A stretch of DNA of 64,000 nucleotides from Hyphodiscus hymeniophilus (GCA_016508695.1 VNKQ01000011.1:992001-1056000), one strand, 5' to 3'. Shown: positions 1 to 12,697, counted from the first letter of the stretch. Numbers and translations are program-made. Notes: generated by a model from the sequence alone, not told the origin.

Positions 1-3000
1 ATTCTAATATACTTTACTTTCTCTTTAAAGGTAATAAAATTAAAACAAATAATTAAAGAGCTAAATATAGTCTATTAGCTTAAGTAAATTAAGTTCGATC
101 TTATAAAAGTAATAAAAGCAAAATAAAATTATATTAAAATCGCAAATTAAACGCGTAATAAGACTTTAGTAACCTTTAAAAGAATGCTTTTTACTTTAAA
201 AAAAGTAAATCCTAGACTAGAACTAGTTATTCTTTTTAAACTAACTATTACTATTATAATATATAATAATATTCGGGGTCGATATTAAGTTTACTCCGAG
301 TTAGTTATATAAGAGTATAAAGAATAAGATAAACGATTATAAGATTTTCTAATAATCTTTAACTAAGTAAATTTATTTGTTAATAAGAAAATATTACGAG
401 TAATTAAAACTAAATTAATACTTAGTAATAATATAAGCTTATAATTACTTTTAATCGAACTTAAGAATTATATAGCTCTAGTAAAAAGAACCTTTATAAT
501 TATAGCTTAATAAACCTACTAAGAAGTTTTAAAAAAAGGTTAAAAAAGCTCGACTAATTACTTTAAGTAGTTTTTAAAGTAAAAGAATATATTAATTATT
601 ACTTATATATATAAACTTTTAAATATCGAGCTAGGCTACTTTTTAGTTACTAATTTCTTAAAAGCAATTAAAAGAATACTCTTAGAGTTTACTTATAATT
701 AAATAAGTAAAGTAATTATAACTTAAAAAATAAAAAAGGCAATTATTAATATTAATATCTTAAAATAACTTTTCTTAGCTTACTTATATAAGTAATTACT
801 AAATATAAAATTAGTAAAATCTCGTTTAATAGTAATTACTCTTAAAAGTTTTTTAAGATAAGATTAATTATTAAGTCCCTTTAAATATAATTGTTTATAT
901 CTCCCGAGAGGTAGAAAGTATTTTTAGAAACTAAAGTCTTATAAACGCTTAAAAGTAGTAATTACTAGAATAACTAATTATAAGTTTAAAACTAAGCTTA
1001 GTAATCCCGAAAAAGATAAAATTAAAGATTAAGTAAAAAGTAGCTATTAGAAATAACTAATCGAAAAGAAAAAGTAAAAGTAATTCTTTAATAAGATACT
1101 AAACTTAAAGAAATAATAAAGTAAATACTTAAATAAAGTTAACTATATAATTATTAATTTAAACTTACTTAAAAAAGCGGGTTATAAGATTTATTCGACT
1201 TTTAATTCTTTAAAAAAACACTTACTTTCTAATAATATACTCTTTAATAATTATAAATTAATATACTTAATTAATATAAAAGACTTACTTAAGCTTAATT
1301 CTTTTGTTTTTTCGATTAGTAATAATATAATTAAAGTTAATTCGAGTATTCTCCTAATTATTAAAAGAGGTACTCGAGTAATTAAAAATCTCTTTAATAA
1401 GCTAAAAAGACTTTATATATTTAATTTTACTTTTTCGGATATAATTATAATTAATAGTTTTTATATAAATATTATTTTAAAAGCTTAGATACTTAAGGTA
1501 AGGGTTTGGTTTTATAGTCTTAATTATTTATTAAGATATAAGAGTATTAATTTTAACGTTATTATACTTAGTATAAAACGTAAATTTAACTTAATTTTCC
1601 TTAAATATAAGCTACTTACCTCTTGCCTAGGTTTTCTCCTTATAATTCTAATACGTATAAAACTAGTAATAATATACTTAATAATTAAACGACAATTAAA
1701 GAAATCGTTTAAATAATTAAAAGATTATTTAAAACCCTAAAGCGATTTAGCTAAGCTTTAGTATTAATAAGTAAGATACTCTAAACTAAAAGTCCTCGAG
1801 TTACTTATAAAAATAGCTAAGAATATAATTATTAAGAGAATACTAATTATATATTATAAAGCTTACGCTCTTATATTAGCTAAAAAGCAAATCTCCCGCT
1901 AAATATTATACTTTAAATTACTAAGACTATTTTAGAGAATTATTTAGGATCTCTTTAATTTCCTTAAAGTATATAATAGTATTAGTTAGATTCTACTAAT
2001 TAAAGACGAGTTTAATAGAAAGTACTAGGGATTTATACTTATAAAGAAACGCGGGATCGCAATTATAAATTTAATCTCTTATTTTAATATATAAGTAAAA
2101 CGCTAATTTAAACTATCGATTTGTAAGATTAAAAGTAATTAAGATACTTTGGTAATCTCTCCTTTTAGTATAATAGATTTTAAGTAATAAGCCAATATAA
2201 AAAGAATCGATATAAAATTAGTATTAGCTTATACTATACTTATAAGCTTATTAGTACGATCGAGAAAGCTAAGAGAGATATAATCGAGAAATCAATTAGA
2301 ATAAGACTTACTACTAATCTCCTAGAAAACCTTTAGCTAGAGATATATAAAGTAGTAATTTACTTATATACTATTCTTCCCTCTAAAGCTTATAAGTAAC
2401 GCTTACTAAACAAAGTCTTATACTTATAGTTTTAAAACTACTTTAAGTAATATAATTAAGCGCTCGTATAATAAGTAATAATTAATCTTAGACCTAACTA
2501 GAATAGGATTTATACTTATAATACTCGAGTATATACTCTAAAGAAAAAATAATAAAAAGGCAAAAATAAAAAAGTATTTAAAATATTTCCCTAAGTATAT
2601 ATTAAATACTTAATTAAATATATTGCGTCTAATATATATAAGATTTAAGTGCCTTAACTTAAAAGAGTAATTGTTATAAGGGATATAACCTTTAATAAAA
2701 CTAAATTCTATATTCTTAATTAAGAGATATAAGAGTAATAGCCCTTAATAAGCGCTAAAGCTATTATTTCTCTAATTAAAGAGTATAGAATTTAAAACGC
2801 TATTAATAGAATTATTAAATATCTTCTTATAAATAAGATACTCTCTTTTAAAAAAGAGGTTATAATTATATTAAAAGATTTTATATGCGAGATTTTAGAG
2901 AATAAGCTTTTAAGTAAAGATAATAAAAGTTAAAACTTAGAGGTAAGTAAAAAAATTAGACTTTTAACTCTTAAATAAATACTTAAGCTAACAAACCTAT

Positions 3001-6000
3001 AAATAAGAATTAAAAGGAGTAATAACGATTATTTATTTAAAAGAATACTTATAGTTAGTAATTATATTAATAACGAGTTAAATAAGAGTATAATTACTCG
3101 AGGATTAGCTTAGTTATTAAACGAGTACTTAAGTATAAGTAAACAATTAATCCTTTAAGTAATTATATATTAATCTAGGGAATTACTTAGCCTAGTATAA
3201 GGCGAATTTAGCTTTAGTAATTATAAAATAGCTATAAGTAATAGTCTTTTAGTAATAAAGAGTAGCCTTTTAAGTAATACTCTAATAATAAGAGTCTCAA
3301 ATTATAAGATATACTAATTAAGTAAATTAAAACGATAAGTATAGAAAAATTAATAGTCTAAGTTACAAATCGTCTTTAAAGAAAATTTAAATAAAGATAA
3401 ACTAAGTATATTATATATTATTTTAATATATACTTCGATTTTAAAATTAAGCTAAAAGTAATATAATAAGTTTTTATTAATATTTTAAAAAGACTTAAGC
3501 TATAAAGAATAAGTTTAAATAATATATATAATAATCTTTACTTTTATTTTAGTAAATAATACTTTAAAAGAAAAGATACTTTTAGCTTTAAAAAGAGTTT
3601 ATTAAAAAGATCTTTTAAAGGCATTAAGGTTATAAAGTAATCTTAAAATATACGAATATAGCAATTACTTTATTTAAGATATAAGATTAGAAATTAGAAA
3701 TTTAAAGCTAAAAAACTATTAGAGACAAATTAAAGTAAGCTTAATTAATTTAAAAGCTATTCTTTTAAAATAAGTCTTTACTTATAAAGTAGACTTAAAC
3801 GGTTTTATAATTCGCTATAAGTCTCGGATTATTATTTATAATAATCTTTAAAAAAAAGATTTAATTATTTCTATATATATTATTATACTTACTACTTGTT
3901 TGTTTCGAGTAATTATAGCTATTATAACTTACTTCAATCTTAAAATCAAGTAATATAACGTTATTAATACTTTTATTAATATTTTATAAAACAATAAAAA
4001 AGTATAAGTAATATATTAGCTTTCTTTAGGCTTTAAGAAAGTAGGGTTTTATATAGAGATCGACTAAGCTTTATATAGTTTATAAGACTCCCTAGCTCTT
4101 TAATATTAAGACTTCTCTTTAATAATTAAGTCTTTTAGGTTAATTTAAAGTAAAGAAAAGCTATACCTCTTTTATAATTATACTCGACAAATCTTTATAA
4201 TCTTTTATATAAATAATATATTAATCTTATATTATAAAAGAAATAAGTAAAAGGTATATAAGTTTATTAAGAAGCTAAAGAAGTTATATAAGCTTTAAGA
4301 CTTAAGAGATATTTAATAATTCTTAAGTATTTATATAATTAGAGATTAAAATAATAAGACGATCTCTTTACTCTATAATACTTATATTAAAAAGATCGCT
4401 TAAAAGTTTAATTTAACTAAATAAAAATATTTATTTATATTACTCTTAGAAACTAAACTTATTAAAAACTTAAAGATAATAATACTAAGCTTTATTAAAG
4501 TATATTAAGAAAAAGTAAGATTAGTTTTTTATATTATAATTATAATTAAAGTAAATATTACCTTTATAACTTTTTAGCTCTCTTAATTCTTAATAAACCC
4601 TAATATATAATATATAAAAGTAGTTAATTAAGTAATTAAATATCTTTAAAGAACTCGATATCTTATTATTTAATATAAAAGAAGTTTAGAAAGTTAGTTA
4701 CTAATTATATTAAACGTATTATTTATAAATAATATTAAAACTTAGTAATTATTTTATAAGTATATAATATTTTTATTTAGAGGACTTATTATTTAAAAAG
4801 TAACTCGATAGTCGATAGTATTAATATTTATTACTTAAGTAAAGCTCTTAAAAGTAAAGTATATAGCTAAAGAAACGATAGTATTATAACGATTTTTAAA
4901 AGAAATTAAACTTTTACTTAAAGACTCTTAAATAATCTCTTATAATAATTAATAAATAATTAAACTAATTATAAGGGAGAATAAGAGAATTATAACGAAG
5001 TTATAATATATAAATATTTAAAATATATAGCTTTACTAAGAGTATAAATTTAAAACGTTCGAAGTAATATACTTACTAACTAGCGAAATATTAGTAAATA
5101 AGCTTATTAAGAATTTCCCTAAGTATAAGTTTAAGTATTTCTAAGCTTTATTAAATCTATAAGATATATATAAAAAGATTAAAAATCTTAAGAAAGTATA
5201 AGATTTAAAGTATTAATTATATAAAAGTATTAATTAATTAGCGTTTAGTAAGTAAATATTAAATGGATCTCTAAGAATTAAACTAAGCATTTAATTAATA
5301 TAATTAAGAATTAGAGATTAACAATTAAATATCTTTTAGATATTAATAGAATTTATTAAGATTTTAGTTAGATATTACTAGAATTAAATAAATTAATAGT
5401 ATATTTAGTAGAATATTAGTAAGATTATTATAGAATTTTATATAAATACTAATAGGATTAACTAAAAGAACTAAGTAAAGTTTTTTATACTTTAAAGTTA
5501 TAATATAATAAAATAATATAATTAATAATTATATATTTTATTTTATAAGTTATTTATTTTATAAATAAGGGAATTTAGTAAATTAATACTTATTTGGGTA
5601 TTATCGCCAAGTTACTTTAATATAAAAAAAAGAAAATAAAAATATATTATAAAAGATTACTTAGTATTTCCTTAGATTACTAATAGATTATTTACTACTT
5701 TAATTACTTAGACTATATATAGTATTTATATAAGTAGTAAAGGCTTAAATAAGTATTTCCTATTTATTAGTCTTCGAACTAATAAAACTAAAAAGAACAT
5801 ACTAATATAATAAAGAGTAAGACTTTAATTATTATTATTATCCTTACGTTAATAAGTACTAATTTCTAAAGTATAATTAATAAGATTAATTAAATTACTA
5901 ATCTTTAGTATAATTTAAATAGTAATCTTTAATTACTTTATTTTTTATATAAGGATTAGTATTAATTAAATAAAAACTTTATATTTAATATACTTTTTAA

Positions 6001-7658
6001 TTAAAACTCTAACTAACTTTCTAATAATAATACTTATTATAAAATAACTAAGTATATAAAAGAATACTAATAAGAATTAGAATATAAGAGTATATATAGT
6101 ATTAGTAATATTAATTATTATATAATATAATAGAATTCTTAAAGTAATAACTATTAGATTTTTTAATTATTAGAAAAAACAAATAACTAAAGTAAGGCTA
6201 ATCTTATTAAGTATTAAGACTATAAGTAAGACTATAAGAATAATAAGAAGGAGTATCTAGAATATAATTATTTAAAATATAATTATTTAAAATAAAAGAA
6301 TAAAGACTAAGGCAAGTAATCTAATTATATAAGTAGCGAGTAAGACTATTATTTAGACAAGTAATAAAAATAAAAGTTAGTATAAGTAATAAGTATAAAA
6401 GCTAATAATAGTAATTATATAACTTAATAAGAGATAAAATTAAATTATTTTTATTTTCTTTTTCTTTATTTTTTTTTAGCTTTGTTTTCTTTATTTTCTT
6501 TTTCTTTATTATTATTATTATTATCGTTATAATTATTATTATTATTATAATTATTAATAAAAAAGGGGAAGATCAAAAGAAATTATTAGATTTAGTAATA
6601 GAAAAATTAATAAGTATTTCTACCTAAAGCTCTTTTTTAAAGCCCTATATATTAGAAAAGTTAACTATACTAATTATCGAATATAAAGTAATAATTAAAT
6701 AAAGCTTAAGAATTAAACTTAGAATTTAAACGAAGATAATCGATTACTTAAGCTTTTACTTATACTATTACTCGAGGTATTACTTATATTAATAATTAAT
6801 AAGAAGATAAAAGAGCTATTAATAGAATAATAATAATATACTATTATAATAATAATAAAAGTTAACGTTATTATTTGTTATTATTATTAGAGGTTAAAAG
6901 ATTGTAATTTTATACTTATAGCCTAATTAGTTGCGCGCCTATTAGTACGATTAAAAGCGTATTAAGTCACTAGATTAATTAAGGTAACTATAGAGATTAG
7001 ATAATATATAAAGTTTGCGTTATTTGTATTATTTATATTATTTATATTATTTGTAAGGCTAAGAGATAAAAGAGATATTAATTAAAACTAATTATAATAC
7101 TAGTTACTATTAAGTATAAGATTTCTAATTAAATTAATTATATTAAGTAATTAAATAAAGTAAACGCTAATATTTATAACTTAAAATCTATATATATATA
7201 AAGTATAAGGAACTTACTTGTAAGCTATATAAGTAAATACACGCTATATCTTATAATTAACTTCGAATATAAGTATATATTCTAATATATCGAATTAAAG
7301 TTATTTAAGGAATATAAGGGATTAGGGATTATAAAATAATAGTTATTATAAAATAAAAGGTCTTTAGACTTCTTTATAATAACTAGAGAGTATATTATAA
7401 AATTAAGGCTTAATTAATTTTATAGTTATAAAATATTTAATTATACTTATTAAATATTTAGTTATATCTTATAATTACTTAAGCTCTATTTAAGTACTTA
7501 TTTTGCTAAGCTTTATAAAAGTAATTTAATACTTAAGAGAAGACTTACTTCTTTTTCTTTTTTCTTTAAATTAAATAATACTTAATATATACTTACTCGA
7601 GTAGTCTTTTCTTATAAACCCTTTCTTCTTAAGGATTAAACCGATTATTTATATAACA
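1..7658 (+). mobile_element. Ty1/Copia retrotransposon, copy 1 (left end outside window), RIP-degraded
   Basis: This is an LTR retrotransposon of the Copia order, cut by the window edge; base 1 corresponds to about 16,015 in the complete copy at 15351-23665. Reading the plus strand and treating TAA/TAG as damaged CAA/CAG gives, in order, a gag-pre-integrase zinc-knuckle-like region (about 1,200-1,500), integrase (about 1,850-2,150), reverse transcriptase (about 3,780-4,250) and RNase H ending near 5,170. The RT frame reads as VVRGD...YDVVNAF...ALYGL with a Y(V/I)NDI-like catalytic site, and the RNase H frame keeps a LTKALP-like tail. The 3' LTR is 7393-7658. No frame is intact, so the copy is dead. 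About 2.2 kb lies between RNase H and the LTR, which is long for Copia. Superfamily assignment is confident from domain order; lineage is not assigned. Confidence 0.88.
7393..7658 (+). repeat. 3' LTR of Copia copy 1
   Basis: A 266-bp long terminal repeat. Its right end keeps the canonical ...TAACA terminus. Its left end reads TATTATAAAATT, the RIPed form of the TGTTATAAAATTGAGG start preserved at 34847. It matches the LTRs at 15351, 23401, 25674, 34847 and 42893 over its whole length. Confidence 0.88.
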
Positions 7659-9336
7659 AAAGTCTTTATTAAAGTTTTATATATTATAAAGGTTAGTTAT
7701 ACTAATTATTAAAATATAAGATATTAATTAAATAAAGCTTAGGAATTAAACCTTAAATTTAAGAGAAAATAATTAAATACTTATATTATTACTTATATTA
7801 AAAATTAATAAGAAAATAAAAGAGCTATTAATAAAATAATAATAATATAAACTATTATAATAATAATAAAAGTTAATATTATTTATTATTATTATTAAAG
7901 GGACGAGCTATTTCAACTCTAATGCCGGCTATTTTAACTTTACTAGTCCCAGATCGTTTTTATACTTACGTATATTTAATAAGCTTTACTTACTATATAA
8001 ATTTGTATACGCGCAAAAGTATATAATATATACTATTATACTAACTTATTAAAATTATAATCTAGATCTAACTTATACTTACTATCTTATATATAACCCT
8101 TAAAAGGTTTTATTATTATAACTTTAACCTCTTATATTACCTTTCTTTATAATATATCTCTTATAATAACTATTGCGTCTTTAAGGCAATCGTCTTTATA
8201 TATAGAAGAAATCTCCCCTATATAACTCCTTTCCCTTCTTATACTTAGTTTATATTAATTAATATACTCCTTTACTATTTATATTATTATAAGAGTAATA
8301 GAACTATCTTGATTTAGCCTAAAATAAATAACAAATACTAGTTTAGTAAGAGACTTGGGTCGCTTAAAGATCGCGGGGGCTAAGAAAGGGGAGAGTTTAA
8401 AGGCTAAGGGTAGTCGTCGAGTACTCGATTGGGCATACCTATTAGCTTTAGTATACTATTTGATAGTAGTAACTATAATAGAAAGATTAGTATAAACCGC
8501 TATAGAGGGAGGGGGCTTATAAGTCTTAAATGCGTCTATTGCGAAGGTTATAGGTTAATAAGGATATATTGATTTTAATAAGTAATATAAATTATACTTG
8601 CCCTTGTATACAAAATAGTATAGGGAAGCGAGCTTACTAGGTATACCCCCAAAGAGTTGAAATAGCCGGCATTAGAGTTGAAATAGCTCGTCCCTTATTA
8701 AAGGTTAAAAAGTTATAAGATTATAATTTTATACTTATAGCTTAATTAGTTACGCGCTTACTAATATAATTAAGAACGTATTAAATTACTAGATTAATTA
8801 AAGTAGTTATAAAAATTAAATAACGTCTAAAGTTTACGTTATTTATATTATTTATAAGGCTAAGAGATAAAAGAGATATTAGTTAAAGCTAATTATAATA
8901 CGGGTTACTACTAAGTATAAGATTTCTTATTAGATTAATTATTACTTTAAATAATTAAATAAAACTAATACTAATATTTATAACTTAAAATTTAAATATA
9001 TATAAAGTATAAGGACTTTACTTATAAGCTATATAAGCAAATATACGTTATATTTTATAATTAACTTTAAATACGAGTATATATTTTAATATATCGAATT
9101 ATAATTATATAAAAAATATAAAGGATTAGGGGTTATAAATAATAATTATTATAAAATAAAAAGCCTTTAGACTTCTTTCTAATAACTAGGGAGTATATTA
9201 TAAAATTAAGGCTTAATTAATTATTATATTGTAAAATATTTAATTATACTTATTAAATATTTAGTTATATTTTATAATTACTTAAGCTTTATTTAAGTAC
9301 TTATTTTGCTAAGTTATATAAAAGTACTTTAATACT
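7659..9336 (+). mobile_element. Second Copia 3' fragment with truncated LTR
   Basis: From about 7,664 the sequence repeats the pre-LTR region of Copia copy 1 (equivalent to about 6,630 onward). It is split by the DNA element at 7900-8694, resumes at 8703, and reaches an LTR start at 9196. The LTR stops after about 140 bp, near 9336. Copy 1 therefore abuts, and may have inserted into, an older relative. No coding capacity remains. Confidence 0.75.
7900..8694. mobile_element. TIR DNA element, 795 bp, with 8-bp target duplication TTATTAAA
   Basis: The ends are exact inverted repeats beginning GGGACGAGCTATTTCAACTC. The repeat runs for about 40 bp and holds two direct copies of a GCTATTTCAACT-like motif around a TGCCGG spacer, followed inward by a GGGGGTATACC-type box on one side. 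The 8-bp sequence TTATTAAA is duplicated at 7892-7899 and 8695-8702. Internal sequence on the minus strand is related to the reading frame described at 10297-10812. The 8-bp duplication fits hAT and a few other superfamilies; the GGG ends are not a typical hAT terminus, so I leave the superfamily open. It is nested in a Copia fragment. Confidence 0.85.
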
Positions 9337-10064
9337 ATAGGGGCACTAGTATAAGTATTTGACCAGGGTGAACCTAGGTTACATATAATTATACTAAAGA
9401 TTATTTTCGAATTAAATTAGAATTAACTAAGGTTGAAATAGGTTGACCCGGGTTGACTAGGGTTAACTAAGGTTAACTAAGGTATTATAAGTAAATTAGT
9501 AAAAATTTAGAGTTTAAACTGCGAAACGGGTCAGACTAGGTTAATATAGTTAACCCGGTTTAAATTAGGTTTAATTGAAATTTAAAAAAAACCTTTTTTG
9601 AATTTTTTTATTATAGTCTAACCTATTTAGGTTAGTGGCTAGTCTCCCTAGTAGTGTTTTTCCTAATTTAGCCGAATTTTTAACTCGCTTAATTTTAGCG
9701 TTGAAACTAGCTTATTTACAGCTTAATCGAGAAATTTAAACTTATTTAGTAAAGGAAGTTACCTTAAATCGCACTTTCCTTAAATATAAACTTGGCTAAG
9801 ATAGCTTATTTTGAGTTATATTTAAAACTTATAATATATACTAAAATAACTTAACCTATATAACTAATAATATAACCTAATAATTAACTTTTTTGAAAAA
9901 TCACGTGATTTGTTAAGTCACGTGACTAGCTACTATAAACTCTAATTAAGCTAAGCCTAAGCTTATTATTAACTTTAATTAAACTAGTGCTAATCTAGCT
10001 AAACTTGGTTAACCCGTGTTAACTAAGGTTAACTAGGGTTAAACCCTAACTTTTATATAATATA
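9337..10064. repeat. Unassigned repeat block with 10-bp subterminal repeats
   Basis: This 0.7-kb block lies between a truncated Copia LTR and a TIR element. Near its left side, 9431-9483 holds five 10-bp units of the type GGTTAACTAA. A second, shorter run of the same unit lies at about 10,008-10,047. The middle contains the palindromes TCACGTGA and TCACGTGAC near 9,901-9,930. Paired subterminal arrays are typical of transposase binding regions in DNA elements, so a decayed non-autonomous element is a fair inference. I see no clear terminal inverted repeat, no target duplication and no reading frame. Confidence 0.5.
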
Positions 10065-10942
10065 GGGACGGGCTATAACAACTTGCCTCCCGGCTAAAAC
10101 AACTTTTTGGGGGTATACCTAACACCCTTGCTTAACTATAGTAATTTGTATATATAAGCAAGGCTAAACTATATACTTTACTAAATATTAATATATCCTT
10201 ATTATTTTACTTTGCCCTAGCCTTTAAAATAGAATTACTAAATACTTGCGGTCTTCCCCCCCTTTAACTATATATACTAACCTGCCTATTATAATTGCTT
10301 TAATTTATACGTATACTAAAGATAATAGTTATATATTATTTAAATGCAATACTATTAAGACTCGAATTATATTTACTTATAGCTAGTATAGTAAGACTAT
10401 AGTCTCACGACACATAGAGGTTTATAAGTCGAAGAAGCGCACAAGTCGAAGTAAGAAGTACGATTATAAAATAAAGGCTCCCGCAATCCTTAAGCGACTT
10501 AAGTCACTATTTGGGCAAGTCTTTATAGTTTATTTAGGCCTAAATAAAGTGAGTTCTATTATTCTAATAATAGTACGGATAGTAAAAGAATATATCGATT
10601 AATATAAGCTAGGTACGCGAAGGGAGAGGGGTTATATAGGGGGGATTTCTTTTGTATATAAAAACGATTGCCTTAAAAACGTAGCGATAATTGTAAGAGA
10701 TATTTTATAAAGGCAAGTAGTATAAGAAGTTAAAGTTATAATAATAAAACCTTTTAAGGGTTATATATAAGATAGGGAGTATAAGTTAGATTTAGATTAT
10801 AATAAGTTAATATAATAATATATATTACACGCTTTTGCGCGTATATAAATTAGTATAGTGGGGGAAGCTTCCTAGATATATACCTATGGGTAGGGTTAAA
10901 TAAGTTGTTTTAGCCGGGAGGCAAGTTGTTATAGCCCGTCCC
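10065..10942. mobile_element. TIR DNA element, 878 bp, GGGACGGGC family
   Basis: Its ends are inverted repeats starting GGGACGGGCTATAACAACTT, with a second CCGGCTAAAACAACTT motif inside each arm. The left arm continues into GGGGGTATACC. This mirrors the architecture of the 7900-8694 family with different wording. No 8-bp duplication is visible (left ATAATATA, right TATACTTA), so one flank has probably been rearranged. The interior carries a damaged plus-strand reading frame (10297-10812). RIP damage is moderate and many CpG and some CpA remain, so it may be one of the younger elements here. Confidence 0.8.
10297..10812 (+). pseudogene. Conserved RIP-damaged reading frame inside TIR elements, function unknown
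   Basis: One plus-strand frame runs 172 codons with only five stops (TAG at 10384; TAA at 10600, 10708, 10723 and 10768), all of the CAA/CAG-to-TAA/TAG type. From 10387 to 10599 there are 71 uninterrupted codons. The translation is Lys/Arg-rich, with a basic patch (YKSKKRTSRSKKYDYK), then a hydrophobic stretch, then a conserved tail readable as PFKGY.QDREYKLD.DYNKL. The element at 24716-25425 encodes the same tail on its minus strand and there has CAA (24888-24890) where this copy has TAA at 10768, which supports real past coding. No ATG is visible, so the start is unknown. I do not recognise the family. A truncated transposase or an accessory protein of these elements is the simplest guess. 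Confidence 0.55.
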
Positions 10943-12194
10943 TATACTTAATACTCTTATTTAGCTATAATAATTTATATATATAAGTAAGGCTAAATTA
11001 TATATTTTATTAAATATTAATATATTCTTATTATTTAAGAGAAAGGTAAACCTTATAATATATTAAGAAAAGTATTATATATTACAGAATCGAGTATATA
11101 ATAATTACCCTTAGTCTTCTCTTTTCTTTAGCCCTTATAATTTTTAAGTGACTTAAGTTATTAGTCAGGCAAGTCTTTATAGTTTATTTAGGCTTAAATA
11201 AAGTGAGTTTTATTACTTTAATAATAATACAAATAGCGGAAGAATATATTAATTAATATAAATTAAGTATATAAAGGGAGAGGGGTTATATAAGGGGGAT
11301 TTCTTTTATATATAAAAATAATTGCTTTAAAGATATAGTAATAATTATAAGAGATATATTATAAAGGCAAGTAATATAAAAAGTTAAAGTTATAATAATA
11401 AAACTTTTTAAGGGTTATATATAAGATAGTAAGTATAAGTTAAATTTAGATTATAATTTTAATAAGTTAATATAATAGTATATATTATATACTCTTGTGT
11501 ATATTTAAATTTAAGGGCGGGCTAAAACAACTTGCCTCTTAATTAAACTAACTTTTTGGGGGTATACCTAATAACTTTATTTACTTATACTAATTTATAT
11601 ATATATATAAGGCTAAAATATATATTATAAATAAAGATAATATATTCTTATATTCTTTTGCTTTTACTTTTTAGCCTTTAATATAAAATCCCTTAGTATA
11701 TATAATTCCTCCCGCTTACTACTATTTATAATAACTTGCTTATTATAATTAAATTAATTATATAAGCTAAGTATAAAAAGAAAAAGGGATTATATAAAAG
11801 GGATTTCTTTTATATATAAAGATAATTACTTTCAAAATATAATAATAATTATAAGAAGTATATTATAAGAGAAGGTAATTAAAAGAAAAGGGTTTAAAGG
11901 TTATATATAAGATAAAGAATATAAGTTAAATCTAGATTATAATTTTGATAAGTTAATATAATAGTATATATTTTATACTTTTATATATATATTAATTAAT
12001 ATAATAAGGGAAGTTTCCTAGATATATACCTATAAGTAAGTTTAAATAAGTTAGTTTAGCCGGGAGGCAAGTTATTTTAGCCCGTCCCTAAATTTATATA
12101 GTAAGTAAAGGTTACTAGATATATATAAGTATAAAAATAATCTGGGACTAATAGAGTTAAAATAGCCGGTATTAGAGTTAAAATAGCTTGTCCC
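10943..12194 (-). mobile_element. TIR element remnant (inverted, GGGACGAGC family), interrupted
   Basis: The right end at about 12,150-12,194 is a RIPed GGGACGAGC-family terminus (GTTAAAATAGCTTGTCCC). The adjoining sequence matches the inverted left part of the 7900-8694 element, including the TGGGACTAATAGAG segment. The left part, 10,943-11,505, aligns with the interior of the 10065-10942 element, including RIPed remains of its reading frame. A younger element (11514-12088) is nested within it. The expected left terminus is missing where it meets 10942, so this looks like a recombined or truncated copy. Confidence 0.6.
11514..12088. mobile_element. TIR DNA element, 575 bp, with 8-bp duplication TAAATTTA
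   Basis: The terminal repeats belong to the GGGACGGGC family (left CGGGCTAAAACAACTTGCC, right GCCGGGAGGCAAGTTATTTT). The 8-bp duplication TAAATTTA is exact at 11506-11513 and 12089-12096. It has a shortened, more heavily RIPed interior than 10065-10942, with no usable frame. It is inserted inside the element remnant at 10943-12194. Confidence 0.82.
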
Positions 12195-12323
12195 TATATA
12201 TCTTTTGACTACTAATAGCTTCCTTGCCTACCTAATTTGACTAACTTTCCTACGATCCACCACCAGGAGTCGAGGTTTATTATATATTAGAGTTGAAATA
12301 GCTTATCCCTATATATAAATATA
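12195..12323. other. Mosaic spacer with a repeat shared with 50956-51020
   Basis: About 12,232-12,285 includes GTCGAGGTTTATTATA, and the inverse of this motif occurs at 50,970-50,987. The segment then shows a stand-alone TIR-element right end (12,286-12,309, TTAGAGTTGAAATAGCTTAT) before the next element starts. It is debris from at least two insertions; no gene is seen. Confidence 0.5.
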
Positions 12324-12588
12324 GGGATAAGCTATTTTAACTCTAAGAGATATACCTAATAAATATACGTGTCTAGAGATACTTTCTCTATTAAAACATA
12401 ATAGGTTAAGGTTAATAGTTAGGGTTAGTTTCTAGGGGTGAAGGGGTAGTAAGAGCCCCTTATATAAGGACATATTTGTTATCTTTTTCTTTCTTAATTG
12501 TAATTGTATATACTTATTGGTTATAGGTTTAGTAATCAGATCGGGTTTAAACTAAACTTACTTAACTTAGGTTCAAACTCGGCTCAAA

Positions 12589-12697
12589 CCGGGTTCAACT
12601 TTTTCCCAAACCGGGTTTAACTTTTTCTCAAACAGGGTTCAACTTTTTCTCAAACTGGCTTCAACTTTTTCTCAACCAGGTTTAACTTTTACTCAAA
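12589..12697 (+). repeat. Tandem repeat, about 5 x 22 bp
   Basis: Five imperfect units begin at 12589, 12611, 12633, 12655 and 12676. Each has the form CNGGGTTCAACTTTTTCTCA followed by AA. Unit differences are mostly C/T changes. The array lies inside the composite TIR element, and related wording recurs near its other end (13,520-13,660), so it is probably a subterminal array rather than a satellite. Confidence 0.75.

Noticed and set aside
12589..12697. CRISPR-like array
   Set aside because: Contiguous tandem units without spacers, in a eukaryotic transposon.
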